64,000 nucleotides of DNA from Diplodia intermedia (GCA_021495925.1 JAKEKT010000087.1:1-64000), one strand, 5' to 3'. Shown: positions 46,868 through 58,556, counted from the first letter of the stretch. The notes: a model not told the origin generated them from the letters alone. Numbers and translations are program-made.

Positions 46868-47979
46868 TTATTTATTTTATTTATTTAGTTTAACGTCCCT
46901 CTAGAGTCTTAGACTATTAGAGACGGGGTCCCTCTAGAGGGCCCGCTTCTATCTACATGTCTAAATACATGCGTGCCGGAGGGGATTCTAGAAGAACACT
47001 AGAAACGGTGCGCTTAAAAGCTTAGTAGAGGGGTAGAGAGCGTAGAAAGATAAAGAAAAGATAAATAAAACGAAGCGAAAGCTTAGAAAACGGCGGAAAA
47101 TATAGGTAAAAAGTAAAGTAAGTAAGCCCTCTTCTTAGAGAGGGCCTTTCCGACTAGTTAGATTCGTTTAGCTTTCTTCTATCTAAGACCGATACTTGCT
47201 TACTATTTATCATAACTAGCCGAAGTATTACTACTAGCGAACTAGCTGCACAACTCTGCTCCTAATTTTAGAAATCTAAAAAAGGGCCCTAAATAGAGGT
47301 TACTCGACCGGGAATTAAACCCCGGCTTTTTAGCCCCGTTAGCTTAGTTACCGGCTGCACTAGGCAGCCGTAGATACTAGTAGAAACGGCTACTTTAGCT
47401 TAAATACCCGTTATTTAGCTGTTTTCCTTCGGTTCTCGCCCGTTTTGCCCCAAATCGGACGCGGTGGGCGCGCCGAGAACGAGAAGAGGCTAGAGAAGAG
47501 AATAGAAGAAAGTAACGCGTAGAAAGTAAGTAAAACGAGCGTCTAGCGGTATGTATTTAGACCTCGTTAGGCAAGTCGTTTAATTACTACCGCCTAGTAG
47601 TAATCTTTATTTATTCTAAGAACTTAGCTATTAGGCTAGTTCCTAGGGCCGAAGAGAAGAGATTCGTAAGTTCGAGTCGATACTTCTTAAGCCCGTCTTT
47701 CACGAGAACCCGCGGGTCTCTATAAAGAGAGCAATTAAGAAGAAGATGGCGCGGTGTTTATCTAGCCGTACGGCTATACCTATACTAGTCGTTCTCGGCG
47801 TGGTCGAGGCGGTAAAGATAGAACTTAAAGTAGCCGTGTTCGATCTTTAGTTAGTAGAAGGCGGAGGCCGTTTCTCTAACTTTCGTAGAAGATTTAAGCC
47901 GCCGCCCTACCTCTAAACTAAAGGTACGTTTATAGGGCGAATTCGACGTCGATTTAAGCTTCGTTTCTTACTTCTCGTA

Positions 47980-50900
47980 GGTCTTCTGCTTAACTTTACT
48001 TCGATAGAAGCTTAGAGAAGTAGAGGCTCTACTTAAAGAATACTTCGTAGCTCTTTTCGCGAGCCGATCGGCGTGCTCGTTGCCTAGAACGTTCTCGTGG
48101 CCGGGGCACTATTCTAGAGAGATGGTATTTCCTCTAGCCCTTAGCGTTTTAGCTAATCTAATAGCCCGAATTTGCTATGCTTGCTCGGGCGTATTAGCGG
48201 GCTTGCTTAGCCTAAGAATCGCGGCCTAGTTATCCGCGTAGATTCTTATATCTTTAGAGGCGTGCCCGGCTCTAACGGCGAGGTTTAGGGCTATTACTAG
48301 CCCCTCTATCTCGCCGTTATATACTAGATTCTTAGAACCGAGGTTCTTATAAATCTAGCGCGCCGGGTCCTCTTTAGATTGGCTAAAGTTGAAGGCTACT
48401 ACTCTAATCCCTACGTTTCCACCCGGAGATAGAACGGAGGCGTTAGAATAAATAGCTATTCGATTAGAGGATGCCCTCTTAACTTCGAGCGCGTGGGCCT
48501 TAGCCTACCTCTCTTTATTTAAGGGGCTAACCGTAGTCGAATAGGGTAGTTCGAGTGACTACGACGAAAAGTAGAAGGGTTTAACTACTTCTAAAGACGC
48601 GGGTTGCGTTTTTAAAAGAAGTTTAATCTTCTCTAACTACGTAGGTCTATCTAGAACCCGTCGATCTAGGTTAATCTTCTCTAGTTCGATTCGAATAGAA
48701 TAGGATTCTTCGAGTAAATTCGTTCTAAGAGCGTATTTTCGTAACCGCTCGTTTAAACGAATATCCGCTAGTAGAATTTCACTCTCTATTTCTAGAGGAA
48801 TTATAGGGGCAGTTTTAAAGACCCCTAGAATCTTCCGTAGGGCAAGATTCTAAAGGACTCTAAATTGGCGGGTAAACTACCCCTAGTTTTTCCAGTAGAT
48901 TTCGGAGCCGTAGTCTACAACCGTAGTAACGCAAGCTAGATATAGCTGGCGAACCGCGTAAGGGGAAAGCCCCCTCTCGACGTTAGCTAGTCTAGAGAGG
49001 CGATAGAAGGCCGAACGGGCCTAGCTAACCCTTTTAGATACGTACGTCTTAAAGGTAAACCCGTGGTCGAAGTAGATTTCTAGCTATTTAATCCATTCTT
49101 TAGGTTCTATCACGTCCCCCGTAGAGAGCGTAATCGAAATAGAACGGGGTTTCGAGTCTTTCTTAAAAGAACGGGCGAAATAAATAAGCTTCGTCTTCTT
49201 TAGATCGAATTCGATATGGTTTTTCTATTCTCGCGTATAGAGTTTACCCGCCTTCTTCTCTAGTATCGTCTTATTACGTTTCTAGCTACCGGAGCTAGCT
49301 ATAAGCGTAATATCGTCGATATAAGAGAGAAACGAAGCTTTAGAGGCGGGGAATAACTCTCGAAGATAGATTAGAAAGAGAATAGGCGAGACCGGGCTTT
49401 CTTACGAAATACCCGTCTTTACTAGACTAAACTCTTTCTTCTCTTCGTTAAACGCGAGGCTTAATGTTCGTATAGATATAAATAATTTTACCCACGCGAG
49501 TAGGTTAATCGGCATGCTAATTCGAGTTATTATAGCTAAGAGTTGTTCTTCGGCCACGTGGTTAAAGGCGCTTTTAACATCGAGAAAAAGTACGAAGGTC
49601 TTACGTTTAAGACGGCGGTTCTTCTCTACTCTATTCGATAAAAGCATTACGGCATCGATCGCGGATTTCTTTAATCTTTCCCTAATTTAAGTGTAATGTA
49701 GAAGGTTAGAGGTCTTCGCTAGATAGCCTAGCCTTTTAGCCGTAATTCGTTCGAGTACTTTTTCGAGGTAATTAAGTAAAGAGATAATTCGATAGGACTT
49801 CGAGTCCGCGGTATCTCTTTTTCCTTTACTAAGAATTGCCTCGGTAGCCGTACGCTAGCCCGTAGGGTGATACCCGTAGGCAAAAAGCGTAGAAAAGACC
49901 TTATTAAAGGCGCCGGGCTCCGCTCTAAACGCGTAGATAATAATCTTCTACGTAATAGCGTCTAGTCCCGGCGTTTTTTCCTTAATTTGCGTAGAACACG
50001 CATCCTCGATCTTCCTTATACTAAGCTCCGGCTAGTCCTAGCGTTTAGAGGCGTAGCTTTACTAGTTAAAGAGGGCGGTAGAAGAAGGCGGCGGAAAGAG
50101 CCTCTTTCTAAGAGCTAAGTACTTTTTCTTAAAACTACCTTTTAGGCGTTTTCCCGTATGCGTGTCGTGGTTAATTTCGGGGATTCTAGCATGCGTTCTA
50201 GGCTTAGTATAAGCCATGGCCTTAAAGATAGTCTCGGGGGTTTTCTTTTCTAGAAAAGAGTTCTAGTGTTCGCGTTTAGCTCTTTTAACCGCTTCGAAGT
50301 AGGTATTTCGGCTATTTAAGTACCGTCGCTTATTCTCTTTCGTACGTAGGGCTTTAAAAGCGTTAGCCTCTCTTCGTAGTCGTCTTCGTTCTTCTAGAAG
50401 CTCGTTCGACCACCACGGTTTAGATCGAGCCCCTAGCTTTAATCGGGGAATAGATAGGTTCGCCGTAGTAGATATAGCCCGGTTAAGGCTTGCCCCTAGG
50501 GCATCTAGCGCGGGTATTTAACGAATCGAACCTTCTATTAAGCCTCGAGAGGTATCTTCCGATAGAGGGTTTAACTCTAAGCTTTTTAGAGCCTTAAGTA
50601 TTACCGTCTCTACCTATTATTTAAAGATATCTTAAAACTTAGGCTAGTCGGCCTTTCCCGTATTAAATCTAGCGGTAGTGGCTACCGTAGAAGGTCCCGT
50701 ATAGCCCGCCGGTTCTAGGCTAAATAGAATTACCTTATAATCGAAACCGAAGTCCGCGATCGTTTACCAGTCGGTAATTCTATTAGCTAGAGCCGACGTA
50801 GCTAGTATAAGATCGATGATCGTCTCTCTTTCTAAATAGAGGCGGGAAAAGATATTCTCGCCTTCTTCGTTTAAGAGAGATAGATCGTTTTCTTCTAACC

Positions 50901-51400
50901 ATTCCACTAGCCGGTTGGCGCCGGATAAGGGGGGAGATTCTGAATCCTACTAGAAATAGTGAATGTTAAAATCCCCGGCTACTATAGCCTATATTCTAAG
51001 GGGTTGCTATTGTAGAACGCGTTCTAGAGTAAGCCGGAAATCGTTGCCCGTTTAATCCCTCTAGTTATATAAGTTAAGCAGCTTAAACTTTGACTTTCGC
51101 TACTCTATACTTAGAACTATTAGGTCGGGACTTTGCTAGGATCCGGCCTCTAAATTCACCTCTATTCCCCTAAGAAAACGGGAAGCGTAGGTTAATATTC
51201 GAGGCCTTAGATCGGAAGGACAGACCGATAGAATTTAAACGAACGAGGAGTAATTAATCGACCGAAAGCCCGAGTTCTCGTAGAATAAGATATACGGTTC
51301 TTAATAAAGAACTAGGTCTATCTTTAACTCTACGGCAATGTCTAGAATAGATTCCGTTGCCGGAATACTTCTATTTAAGTTGGCTTATAGAACTCGTAAA
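47980..51400 (-). pseudogene. LINE C ORF2: endonuclease, reverse transcriptase, RNase H
   Basis: An open stretch at 49,402-49,647 gives RT motif A (VLFLDVKSAFNHVAEE) and the following SMPINLLAWVKLFISI segment. YIDD is near 49,315. RNase H (NLVYNGEIEGLVIAL, IRIYADNQAAILRL) reads through about 47,990-48,520. The endonuclease lies at about 50,650-51,330 by alignment with LINE A. Stops are fewer than in A and B. Coordinates of the ends are approximate. Confidence 0.75.
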
Positions 51401-51429
51401 GAACTTATTTTAAACGAGTTTATTTAGAG

Positions 51430-52676
51430 TTCTTTAGAGTATTTCTCGGCCCCCTTAGCTTCTCCGCCTTAGCGGATACGCCGTAAACGTAGAGGCGTTT
51501 AGAGATGGCCTTTCGAGCCTTCTCTTCGGTCTCGAACGCGAGAACTAGCGAGCCCGTAGACTACTCTATTCTCTTAGCCTCTAGCGTAAGCTAGTAGGGG
51601 GCGCTAATAATCTTTAGATCGTTATAGACCTTAATCTTCGTTTAGATGGCCTCGCTAAAGTTCTCGCGGAAGAGGATCGAGAGGTCCCTCGTAGGCACGC
51701 CGTATATAGCTACTTTATACTACGTGCGGTTCTCCGTAATTATTCGAGTAGGAATAACCCGGTTAATTATCGCCTTATTCTTTAAAAGAAATTCGGCGGA
51801 GAAGTCCTCGTATACGGTAAGCATAATATTCTTTTTCGGCGAGAGAGAGACCGTTATAATCGTAGGTCTCGTTCTTTTAAGCTAGTTCGAAAACGCCTTA
51901 TTAAAGGCATTTCGTAGGCCGAAGAACGAGAAGTCCGCGATTTCCGCTACCGGCGTAAGAACGATCTACCGCGTGACTTTCTTAGGCGTAGAGGCCTTCG
52001 ACTTCTTCTTTAAAGAGGGAGTAATCTATAGCCCTTCTTTCGACGCGGCGGTAGCGGCCATCGAGGTATACGTAGGCTGGCTAGGCACTACGATCGGCTG
52101 CTACGTAGGCTTTAGGCGTTACGAAATCGTAGGGGTAGTCTTTTACGAGGATTGGTTCGAGAAGATAGCGATAGCGAACTAAGATAAGTTCTTCGTCTTT
52201 TTCGCGAGGTTTACCGCGGTCTTTTCGAGGGCTCGGACTTGCGTGGCGAGGATCGAGCCGGCCTTATCTACGGTTTTATCGGTTTCGATATATTTCCGCA
52301 TAATCTTAATTAGGTCTAAAATAGACCTCTATTCTTTTTCGGGCTTAGATAGGTCCGTAGCCTTAACGAGAAGGCTAAGGGACCGATCGATAGTCTCTTA
52401 CGCGGTCTTCGAAGGTATTTCGAGAAAGGGGGTTTTCTCGATAGGGGTCTCGTAGGCGAAGCGAGAGTTCGAAAGGCCGGAGACTCTATACTTCTTAGCC
52501 GAGGGGGTCGAAACGACTACGAAGGCACGTCGTTTAAGTACTTTCTCGCGGATAAACGGGTTTTCCGCGGGTCGGGGGGCCGAGAGGTCTAGCGTAGCTA
52601 CTATCGAGAGAGGCGTAGGCGTAGTCGGAGGGTTCTCGAAGTTTTCTATAGCCGTATCCATGGCCTCGAAGTCTAT
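51430..52676 (-). pseudogene. LINE C ORF1
   Basis: The frame beginning at 52,661 (MDTAIENFENPPTTPTPL) stays open for 87 codons and matches the ORF1 start of LINE A. The plus-strand open frames at 51,646-52,455 are antisense shadows of this gene. ORF1 products of fungal LINEs bind the element RNA; no domain was readable with confidence. Ends are approximate. Confidence 0.6.
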
Positions 52677-53375
52677 ATCCTGCGTTGGGGGAGGCAGGGT
52701 AGGGCTCGGAGGGAATGAATTCTACTTCGAAGAAGGCATTCTAGGTTCGAAAGGGGATTTCTAAGCTCTTTCTATAAGGAAAACGTGTAGAGATAATAGA
52801 AATAGACGGGGAATAGACTAGAAGAAAATTACCGGCTTTAGTTTCGTCTAAACTAAGCCGTAAATAAAAGAAACCTAGGCCGAGACGAGGGCTTTTCTTA
52901 ATTACTTACTCCCCCGAAGTGAACGAAGGGGCCGATAGGGCCGACGCGAATGTCGGAGGTTTTAGAGGGCCGAGAAACGCCTTAGCGTTAAGCTCGAACC
53001 GTGCGGGACGTCTATGCACGCAAAACTCTTTAGTAAGGCCTAAGAAAGGGGCTTCTAGTAGGCTTTAGAGTAGAATTCCCGAGTATAGAAAAGAGTTACC
53101 GCAATACAACTTCGGAAACGGATTTCTTAGTGCCGTGCGGTTCTCTATGCGAAGTTTAGGGTGAATTCGGGTGGTTTTCGAGGGTAAGAGGGGCTGCGAA
53201 GCCCTAGCTAGTCTAGTACTATCTAGGGCACCTCTTCTTCCACGTACCACGCAGTAGCGCGTACGTCTACGAAGCTAAGAATCGAGATTCTAGCTAAGAA
53301 AATCGAGGGCTTTCGAACGGTACCGGTCTTAGCGTGATTCTCGAGGATCGAATTCGAAGGTGTATTCTTATAGTT

Positions 53376-55221
53376 AGAGCGCTAGTATAGAGTATTTCTT
53401 TTAATATAATATCTTATTAAAAAAGTAGTTTAACTAGACGTATAAGATCTCGTCTATCTTATTTTTACTAAGCGCTACGTACTTTATTACGAAGTTACTT
53501 ACTAATCTTATTTATTATTTAATAAAAAGATTCTCTCTAGAGTTACTACTATTAACTATTTTATAGTCGATCTTTTAATTTTTCTTCTTAGACTCTAAAT
53601 TACTAGATATTTAGACCTAGTCTAATAGTAGATATCTAGATTACGATAGAAGTTATATTATTAATTTAATGTATACTTTTATATTATCTAAGATACTCTA
53701 GAACTTAAGTTAGTATAGTTATATTATATTCGCTTTTAGCGTCGCTAGATTTAAAGATACTATTATAAAATTCTTTAATATCGCTATTAACTAAGTCGTT
53801 ATCTAGAAATAATATCTTAATAAATTTATTAATCTTATACTAGATCTAGTAGTATACTATAGCTTAAACGCGCTAAGATTTTAAATACTAATTCGTAGCT
53901 TCTTTATCGCTTTTATAGATAGTATAATTATTATTATAGTACGTAGTCTAGCTAAGTATAATATATTCGAGTATATTAAATACTCTATATTATCTATTAA
54001 TTTCTTTAAATAGATCGATCTCTTCTAGCTAAAGCGTTAAAGAGAGCTCTTATTAAGCTTCTTAATTATTTTTAATAGTAGTTATAATATTACGTATCTT
54101 CTTCTTAGAGTTATATAAGTAGTAGTACGTTTTATTTTATTTATTATTATAGTAGATATATAGTTTCTTATTAAATTATAACTTCTACTAGAGTATTTAT
54201 TCTTTATATTACGCGCGCTTACTCTTTTTATTATTTTATCTCTTATCTTTAGACTCTTATTACGTAGTGTTTAGCTTTATAGCGTTACTATCTTTCTATA
54301 TATAATATAAGCGTTATAGCTAGATACTATTAGCTTTATAGAGTTTCTTATTAAATTATTATTTATTATATCGTTAGTTCGTTTTTTAGACTAGTATAAT
54401 AAGACTAAATAGATCTTTAAATTTATTTTAATAAACTATAGTATTCTTAATCTCTTCTTTTAGTCTCTAGTAGTAGAATATTTATAAGATTACGTTAAAA
54501 TATTATTTAATAAAGAGATAGACCGTATCTTAAAATTAAGTAATATAGTTCTAAATTAATTCTTTCTATTTAATATTTATTAGAGTACGCGTAGCTAGAC
54601 GAACTTTATTTAGGCCGAAGAATACTTTTTTAAGAGCTTTTATAAAGACTTAATAGTTATTAAAAAGCTTAATTATAATTTTACTTTAATTCGCTTAAGG
54701 TTTTTTCTAGTATTTTCTTTTATACGGGCGAAACTATTACTTAATAAATTCGCGTAGAAAGATACTAGCGTAAAGTATCTTCTCTATTTTATTAGTAAAT
54801 TATTTATAGAAGAAGTAGATATAGTTATTAAGCTAAATAATAAACTTTTACGTCTTCTTATAATTCTCTTAATATAGATTAGATTTTAAAATCTTAACTA
54901 TAGTAGTAGATATTATTATAAATCTTTTAGTTAGCGTATTCGTAGATATAATTAAAGACGCGAATTAGTATTATCGAGCTTTAAGCTCTCTTTTAAGTCG
55001 AGTATTCTCTTCGCTTTATTCGCGAAATTAGTTTTAAAGCTATTTAAGTTTATTCTAGATATCGTAAATTATCTAGAATAGATCTACTATTATAGACTAT
55101 TAGAGATTATTACTTATAAAGACGTTTATATTACTACTTTATTAGTAATTTCTATACTAAAAATATTTTTCTATTTTAGATATTAACTATCTTTCTTCTC
55201 TTATAAAAATAGTAATTAAAG
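53376..55221 (-). pseudogene. Gypsy internal region next to the 5' LTR (gag side)
   Basis: By position this is the gag-coding part and leader of the Gypsy element. It is saturated with RIP mutations; no frame longer than a few tens of codons remains and no zinc knuckle could be read. The primer-binding site should abut 55,221 but is not recognisable. Confidence 0.5.
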
Positions 55222-55948
55222 TATAATAGTAGACTTCTTTTACTAAGCTTTAAAGTTACTTAGTAGATAGATTAAATTAAAGAGTTTATCTTAAAGAGAT
55301 AAGAGAGAGATAATAATAATTAGATAAGAAAATATTATATAATTATATAATATATAGTAAGTCGATTACCTCTAAATTAATAGAATTTAAATTAGAACTT
55401 TAAGTTAACTATAAAGAGTTAAGAAGCTAGCTAAGAAAGTATATCTATATACTATAGAAAAGCTAATTATAATTTAGTATATCTTATATTATTTAAGCTA
55501 CTAAGAATAATATATAGCTAGATATTATCTAGACGATTAAGAATAATATATAAATCGTATATAACGTCGACGCTTTAAATAGCTTTTAAGATTTCGACTT
55601 TTAACTTCTATTACTACTAAGCGAATATAATAACTATCTTACTTATATTTATACTTTTACGTCTACTTTCTACTTTCTAGATTTCGTATCTCTTATAAAA
55701 CTATAATTTAATTAAATTATTAAGTTTTTATAATTCTACTTTTTATATAGTCTTTTTATTACGTATAGTCTTCTATTCTATCTAGATTTCTTATAGACGT
55801 TCTTCTTATATAGACTTTAGCTACTATTTAAGCTTAATCTTATACGACTCTATCGCTCGTAAGACTTATTAGCTCTTACGATACTTTCTTTTATACGAGC
55901 TTTTAGCTCTTAAAGTTATAAAGTTCTTATACTCTAGAGTTCGTAATA
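55222..55948 (-). repeat. 5' LTR of the Gypsy element
   Basis: Same length and orientation as 28,056-28,782. The differences are mainly C/T and G/A, as expected if RIP hit the two LTRs independently. Confidence 0.88.
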
Positions 55949-56824
55949 GTTAAACTCTATAGAGCTATTAATATATTTTCTTTATAAATTTAATATATTT
56001 TTTAGACGTTATAATTCTATTCGCGTCTACTAAAAGTTAAGTTATAGTTAATCTTAAGAGCTTAAAAATAGTCTTAGTATAGTCTCTAAAAGAAGTCTTT
56101 TACTATCTTCTCGCTCTTTTACGTTTACGAAAGATAGATCTTAAAACTTTTACTTAAAATATAAGATAAGAACTTTAAAGCTAAGAGTAGTCTATAAAAA
56201 TACTTACTTAGTTATTTTAAAGTTACTAGTATTTATATAGTAATATAATATTATTTTTAAAGTAAGAAGTAATAATAAATAAACTTCTTTTTCTTCTAAA
56301 CATCTATTCTCTTAAACTATAAAGTTATCGATAGACTAAAGAAGTTATAATATATAGTAGATACGTTTATAATATATACTAGAATAACTAGATATATATT
56401 ATAGAATTCGCTCGACGTAACGCTAGTCTTAAAAGATAAATAAATAGTAAGTACTACTTCTAAGAGCGTAGAATTATAGCTAAAAGTAATAAAGTATTTA
56501 GCGTATATATTATCTTTATTAAAGATACTTTTAAAAATATACTTATTATTTCTTAAAGAATTCTATTATATAATAAGAAACGTAGCGATATATATCTAGT
56601 TTATAAATAAAGTTATATTTATAGAATAAAAATACGCGGACTTCTTACTATTAATCTTACTAGCGGCGCGATTATTTATCTATATATTAAAATAATTAAT
56701 TACTATTTTAATATTATATTATAAAGAAAAGAATAACCTCTAACCGCGACTATAGTAGAAATTCTATTCTTCTAGGCTTTCTAAGCGAAACGCTTAAGAG
56801 TAGCCTTAGCTTAGATATATACGG
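55949..56824. mobile_element. RIP-mutated flank, continuation of the DNA invaded by the Gypsy element
   Basis: This continues the sequence interrupted at 28,055. On the minus strand a stretch at about 56,350-56,560 reads like protein, but no transposase or reverse transcriptase motif is recognisable. TpA enrichment fades from about 56,720 to 56,830. Confidence 0.4.
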
Positions 56825-57360
56825 CTACCGCTTTATTCGGCGCACTAGTTCTACCCCTCGAACATAGTTAGAGGGAAGGATGTAATGGGTAAACGTTAGA
56901 CCTCACCCGCCTCCGCTAAGAGAAAGAACAAGCATCTAATCTATAGCGTAGAGGGGTAAGCTGGCGTAGAAGAAAAGGCCGGCAACATCTTATGCACGCC
57001 TACCACTTTATTCGGCCCACCAGTCCTACCCCTCGAACATAGTTGGAGGGAAGGGTGTGATGGGCAAACGTCAGACCTCACCCGCCTCCGCTGAGAGAAA
57101 GAACAAGCATCCAATCTACAGCGTAGGGAGGTGAGCTGGCGCAGAAGAAAAGGCCGGCAACATCTTGTGCACGCCTACCGCTTTATCCGGCCCACCAGTC
57201 CTACCCCTCGAACATAGTTGGAGGGAAGGGTGTGATGGGCAAACGTCAGACCTCGCCCGCCTACGCCGCGCGAAAGAACAAGGGGCGACCGACCGCTCAT
57301 CCAATCTACAGCGCAGGGGAGCGAGCTGGCGCAGAAGAAACGGCCGGCGAACACCGGTGT
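56825..57360. repeat. 175-bp tandem triplication across the RIP boundary
   Basis: Three copies start at 56825, 57000 and 57175 with the motif CTACCGCTTTATTCGGC or a variant, and share CCTACCCCTCGAACATAGTTGGAG-like and GGCAAACGTCAGACCTC-like blocks. Copy 1 carries extra C-to-T/G-to-A changes (for example AGTTAGAGG for AGTTGGAGG), copy 2 only a few, and copy 3 almost none. Copy 3 also has an insertion of about 14 bases near 57,280. Confidence 0.88.
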
Positions 57361-57837
57361 AAAGCTCGGACGCAAATCCAACCAAAGAAAAAGTAGTAAT
57401 CGAAACCAAAGACGTACGATCAAAAACCCCCGAACACGTGCTCAAGTGGAATGTTGTGACAAGTGAACAAGACCGCGATCGCGGGGCGGGGCGGGGCGAC
57501 CGCTTCTTAAGCGCGCTAAAAATCGGTGGCGGGAAACGGCTTGGCGGGACCGAAGCGAGGCACGTGATGCCGCACGGTCTCGGGGCGGCGTGTACGCGCC
57601 TCGTGGGACGGATCGTGAGTATTCTGCGAAGAATGATTCTTGCTGAAAAGGAACTCGGGGCATGTGGGAAGAACCAGTTGAGCCATCGGTGCTTATATGC
57701 TGGCGTGGGCTGGCCGGAATCGCCGTGTGACGGGACTACCTGACGCGTACCTACGCGCCCGCGGCGCTCGTTCCCGTGCATGATGTTAACGCCAAGCGCC
57801 TGAACGGGCCGACGGGCCGAGCGCAGCGTGCAACTAC
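57361..57837. other. Intergenic, no supported gene
   Basis: GC-rich and unmutated. The minus-strand frame 57,116-57,871 is open only because of composition and overlaps the tandem repeat; its sequence is Arg/Pro/Ser-rich without motifs. Confidence 0.4.
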
Positions 57838-58152
57838 CTAGTGGAGCGCGACCGCCGGGAGCTGGCGGCAAATCAGCGCCAAGTCAGCATCGGTCTTCTG
57901 CCAACACTTTCCATTTCCGCCGTTGCGACCAGCGGCATGACGATGGGCAGAGGTGCATACTATACCATTCGACGGCATTCTTCTGGTGATTCCTGGAACA
58001 AGTCCTGAGAGATTGACTCGGCTCCTTTCTCCTGCCCATTGTTCAAAGAAGCTATCGTCTGCAAGATCATGGATCGATCCAAACTTGTAGTGCCAGCACT
58101 GCTTGATGATAGCATCGTCTTTGCTTCCGTCCCGGAGGTTTGGAAATTCCAT
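57838..58152 (-). pseudogene. Relic of a protein kinase-like gene, C-terminal part
   Basis: The frame begins MEFPNLRDGSKDDAIIKQCW and continues HYKFGSIHDLADD. The block IIKQCWHYKFGSIHDL aligns with IIRDCWLFNFQSVHEV at the end of the kinase at 1,473-2,231. The catalytic core is absent: upstream minus-strand sequence does not read as a kinase lobe. The remaining 70 residues are not family-like. It is best read as a truncated relic of this multi-copy fungal kinase family. Confidence 0.4.
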
Positions 58153-58556
58153 CCTTTATAACATGTCTTGCGACCGGAGGCGGGGTCGTCCACAAGACCG
58201 GCCTCACGCGCAAGACGAACGCGTGCAGGTTCACGCGCCAGTGCCACCACAAGACCAACCCATCATGACTTCGTACGGGGGAACAATCTGACCACTCATC
58301 TGATTCCGCCCTATATTTTCATACACACCCAACCAACCACCAACCAACCAACCAAGCAAGGAAGGAAGGAAGGAAGGAAGGAAGGAAGGAAGGAAGGAAG
58401 GCAGGAAGAAAGAAAGAAAAAAATTCAACTTTTTGATACTTAACCACCAACCAACCAACCAACCCGCTATACGCCCATTAACAATGCATGATGGCACCAA
58501 ACACACCCACACACACGTATACGCCCCACCCACCCCCACCAACCCCCTCATCGCCC
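58153..58556. repeat. Intergenic with AACC and GGAA microsatellites
   Basis: An (AACC)n run at about 58,329-58,353 merges into an (AAGG)n run to about 58,405, with a second short AACC run at 58,444-58,461. The run lies downstream of the WD40 gene (minus strand). No gene is seen. Confidence 0.75.

Larger units (their letters stand above)
46868..53362 (-). mobile_element. LINE C, full-length (6.5 kb), least mutated copy
   Basis: Flanked by TATTCTTATAGTT at 46,855-46,867 and 53,363-53,375, a 13-bp target duplication. It has the same 5' start, ORFs, 3' UTR (46,890-47,455) and AAATA-type tail (46,868-46,890) as LINEs A and B. It keeps far more C and G, and many CpA/TpG, so it has had less RIP. 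The YxDD box near 49,315 still reads YIDD. Several stops remain in both ORFs, so it is not intact. It is inserted in the Gypsy element upstream of pol. Confidence 0.88.
28056..55948 (-). mobile_element. Ty3/Gypsy LTR retrotransposon, full-length, RIP-inactivated, interrupted by nested LINEs
   Basis: Direct repeats of identical length (727 bp) at 28,056-28,782 and 55,222-55,948 are the LTRs. The flanks are ATTAA (left) and GTTAA (right), a 5-bp target duplication with one G-to-A change. Removing the two LINE insertions leaves about 8.3 kb, a normal size. Pol-like sequence reads on the minus strand: the reverse transcriptase is split across 45,132-45,700 and 31,700-32,073, then RNase H and integrase follow leftwards. 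A purine tract abuts the left LTR on the internal side in minus orientation, so the right LTR is the 5' LTR. All frames are closed by TAA and TAG stops created by C-to-T change. Nothing functional remains. Confidence 0.88.

Noticed and set aside
47290..47385. A functional tRNA gene
   Set aside because: The A- and B-box-like motifs are present, but the flanking sequences do not form an acceptor stem and the motif recurs in each LINE 3' UTR.
51646..52455. Three plus-strand frames in the AT-rich block
   Set aside because: Antisense shadows of LINE C ORF1, where RIP removes stops unevenly.
57116..57871. 251-codon minus-strand open frame
   Set aside because: It runs through the tandem triplication and is Arg/Pro/Ser-rich with no motif; it is open by GC composition.
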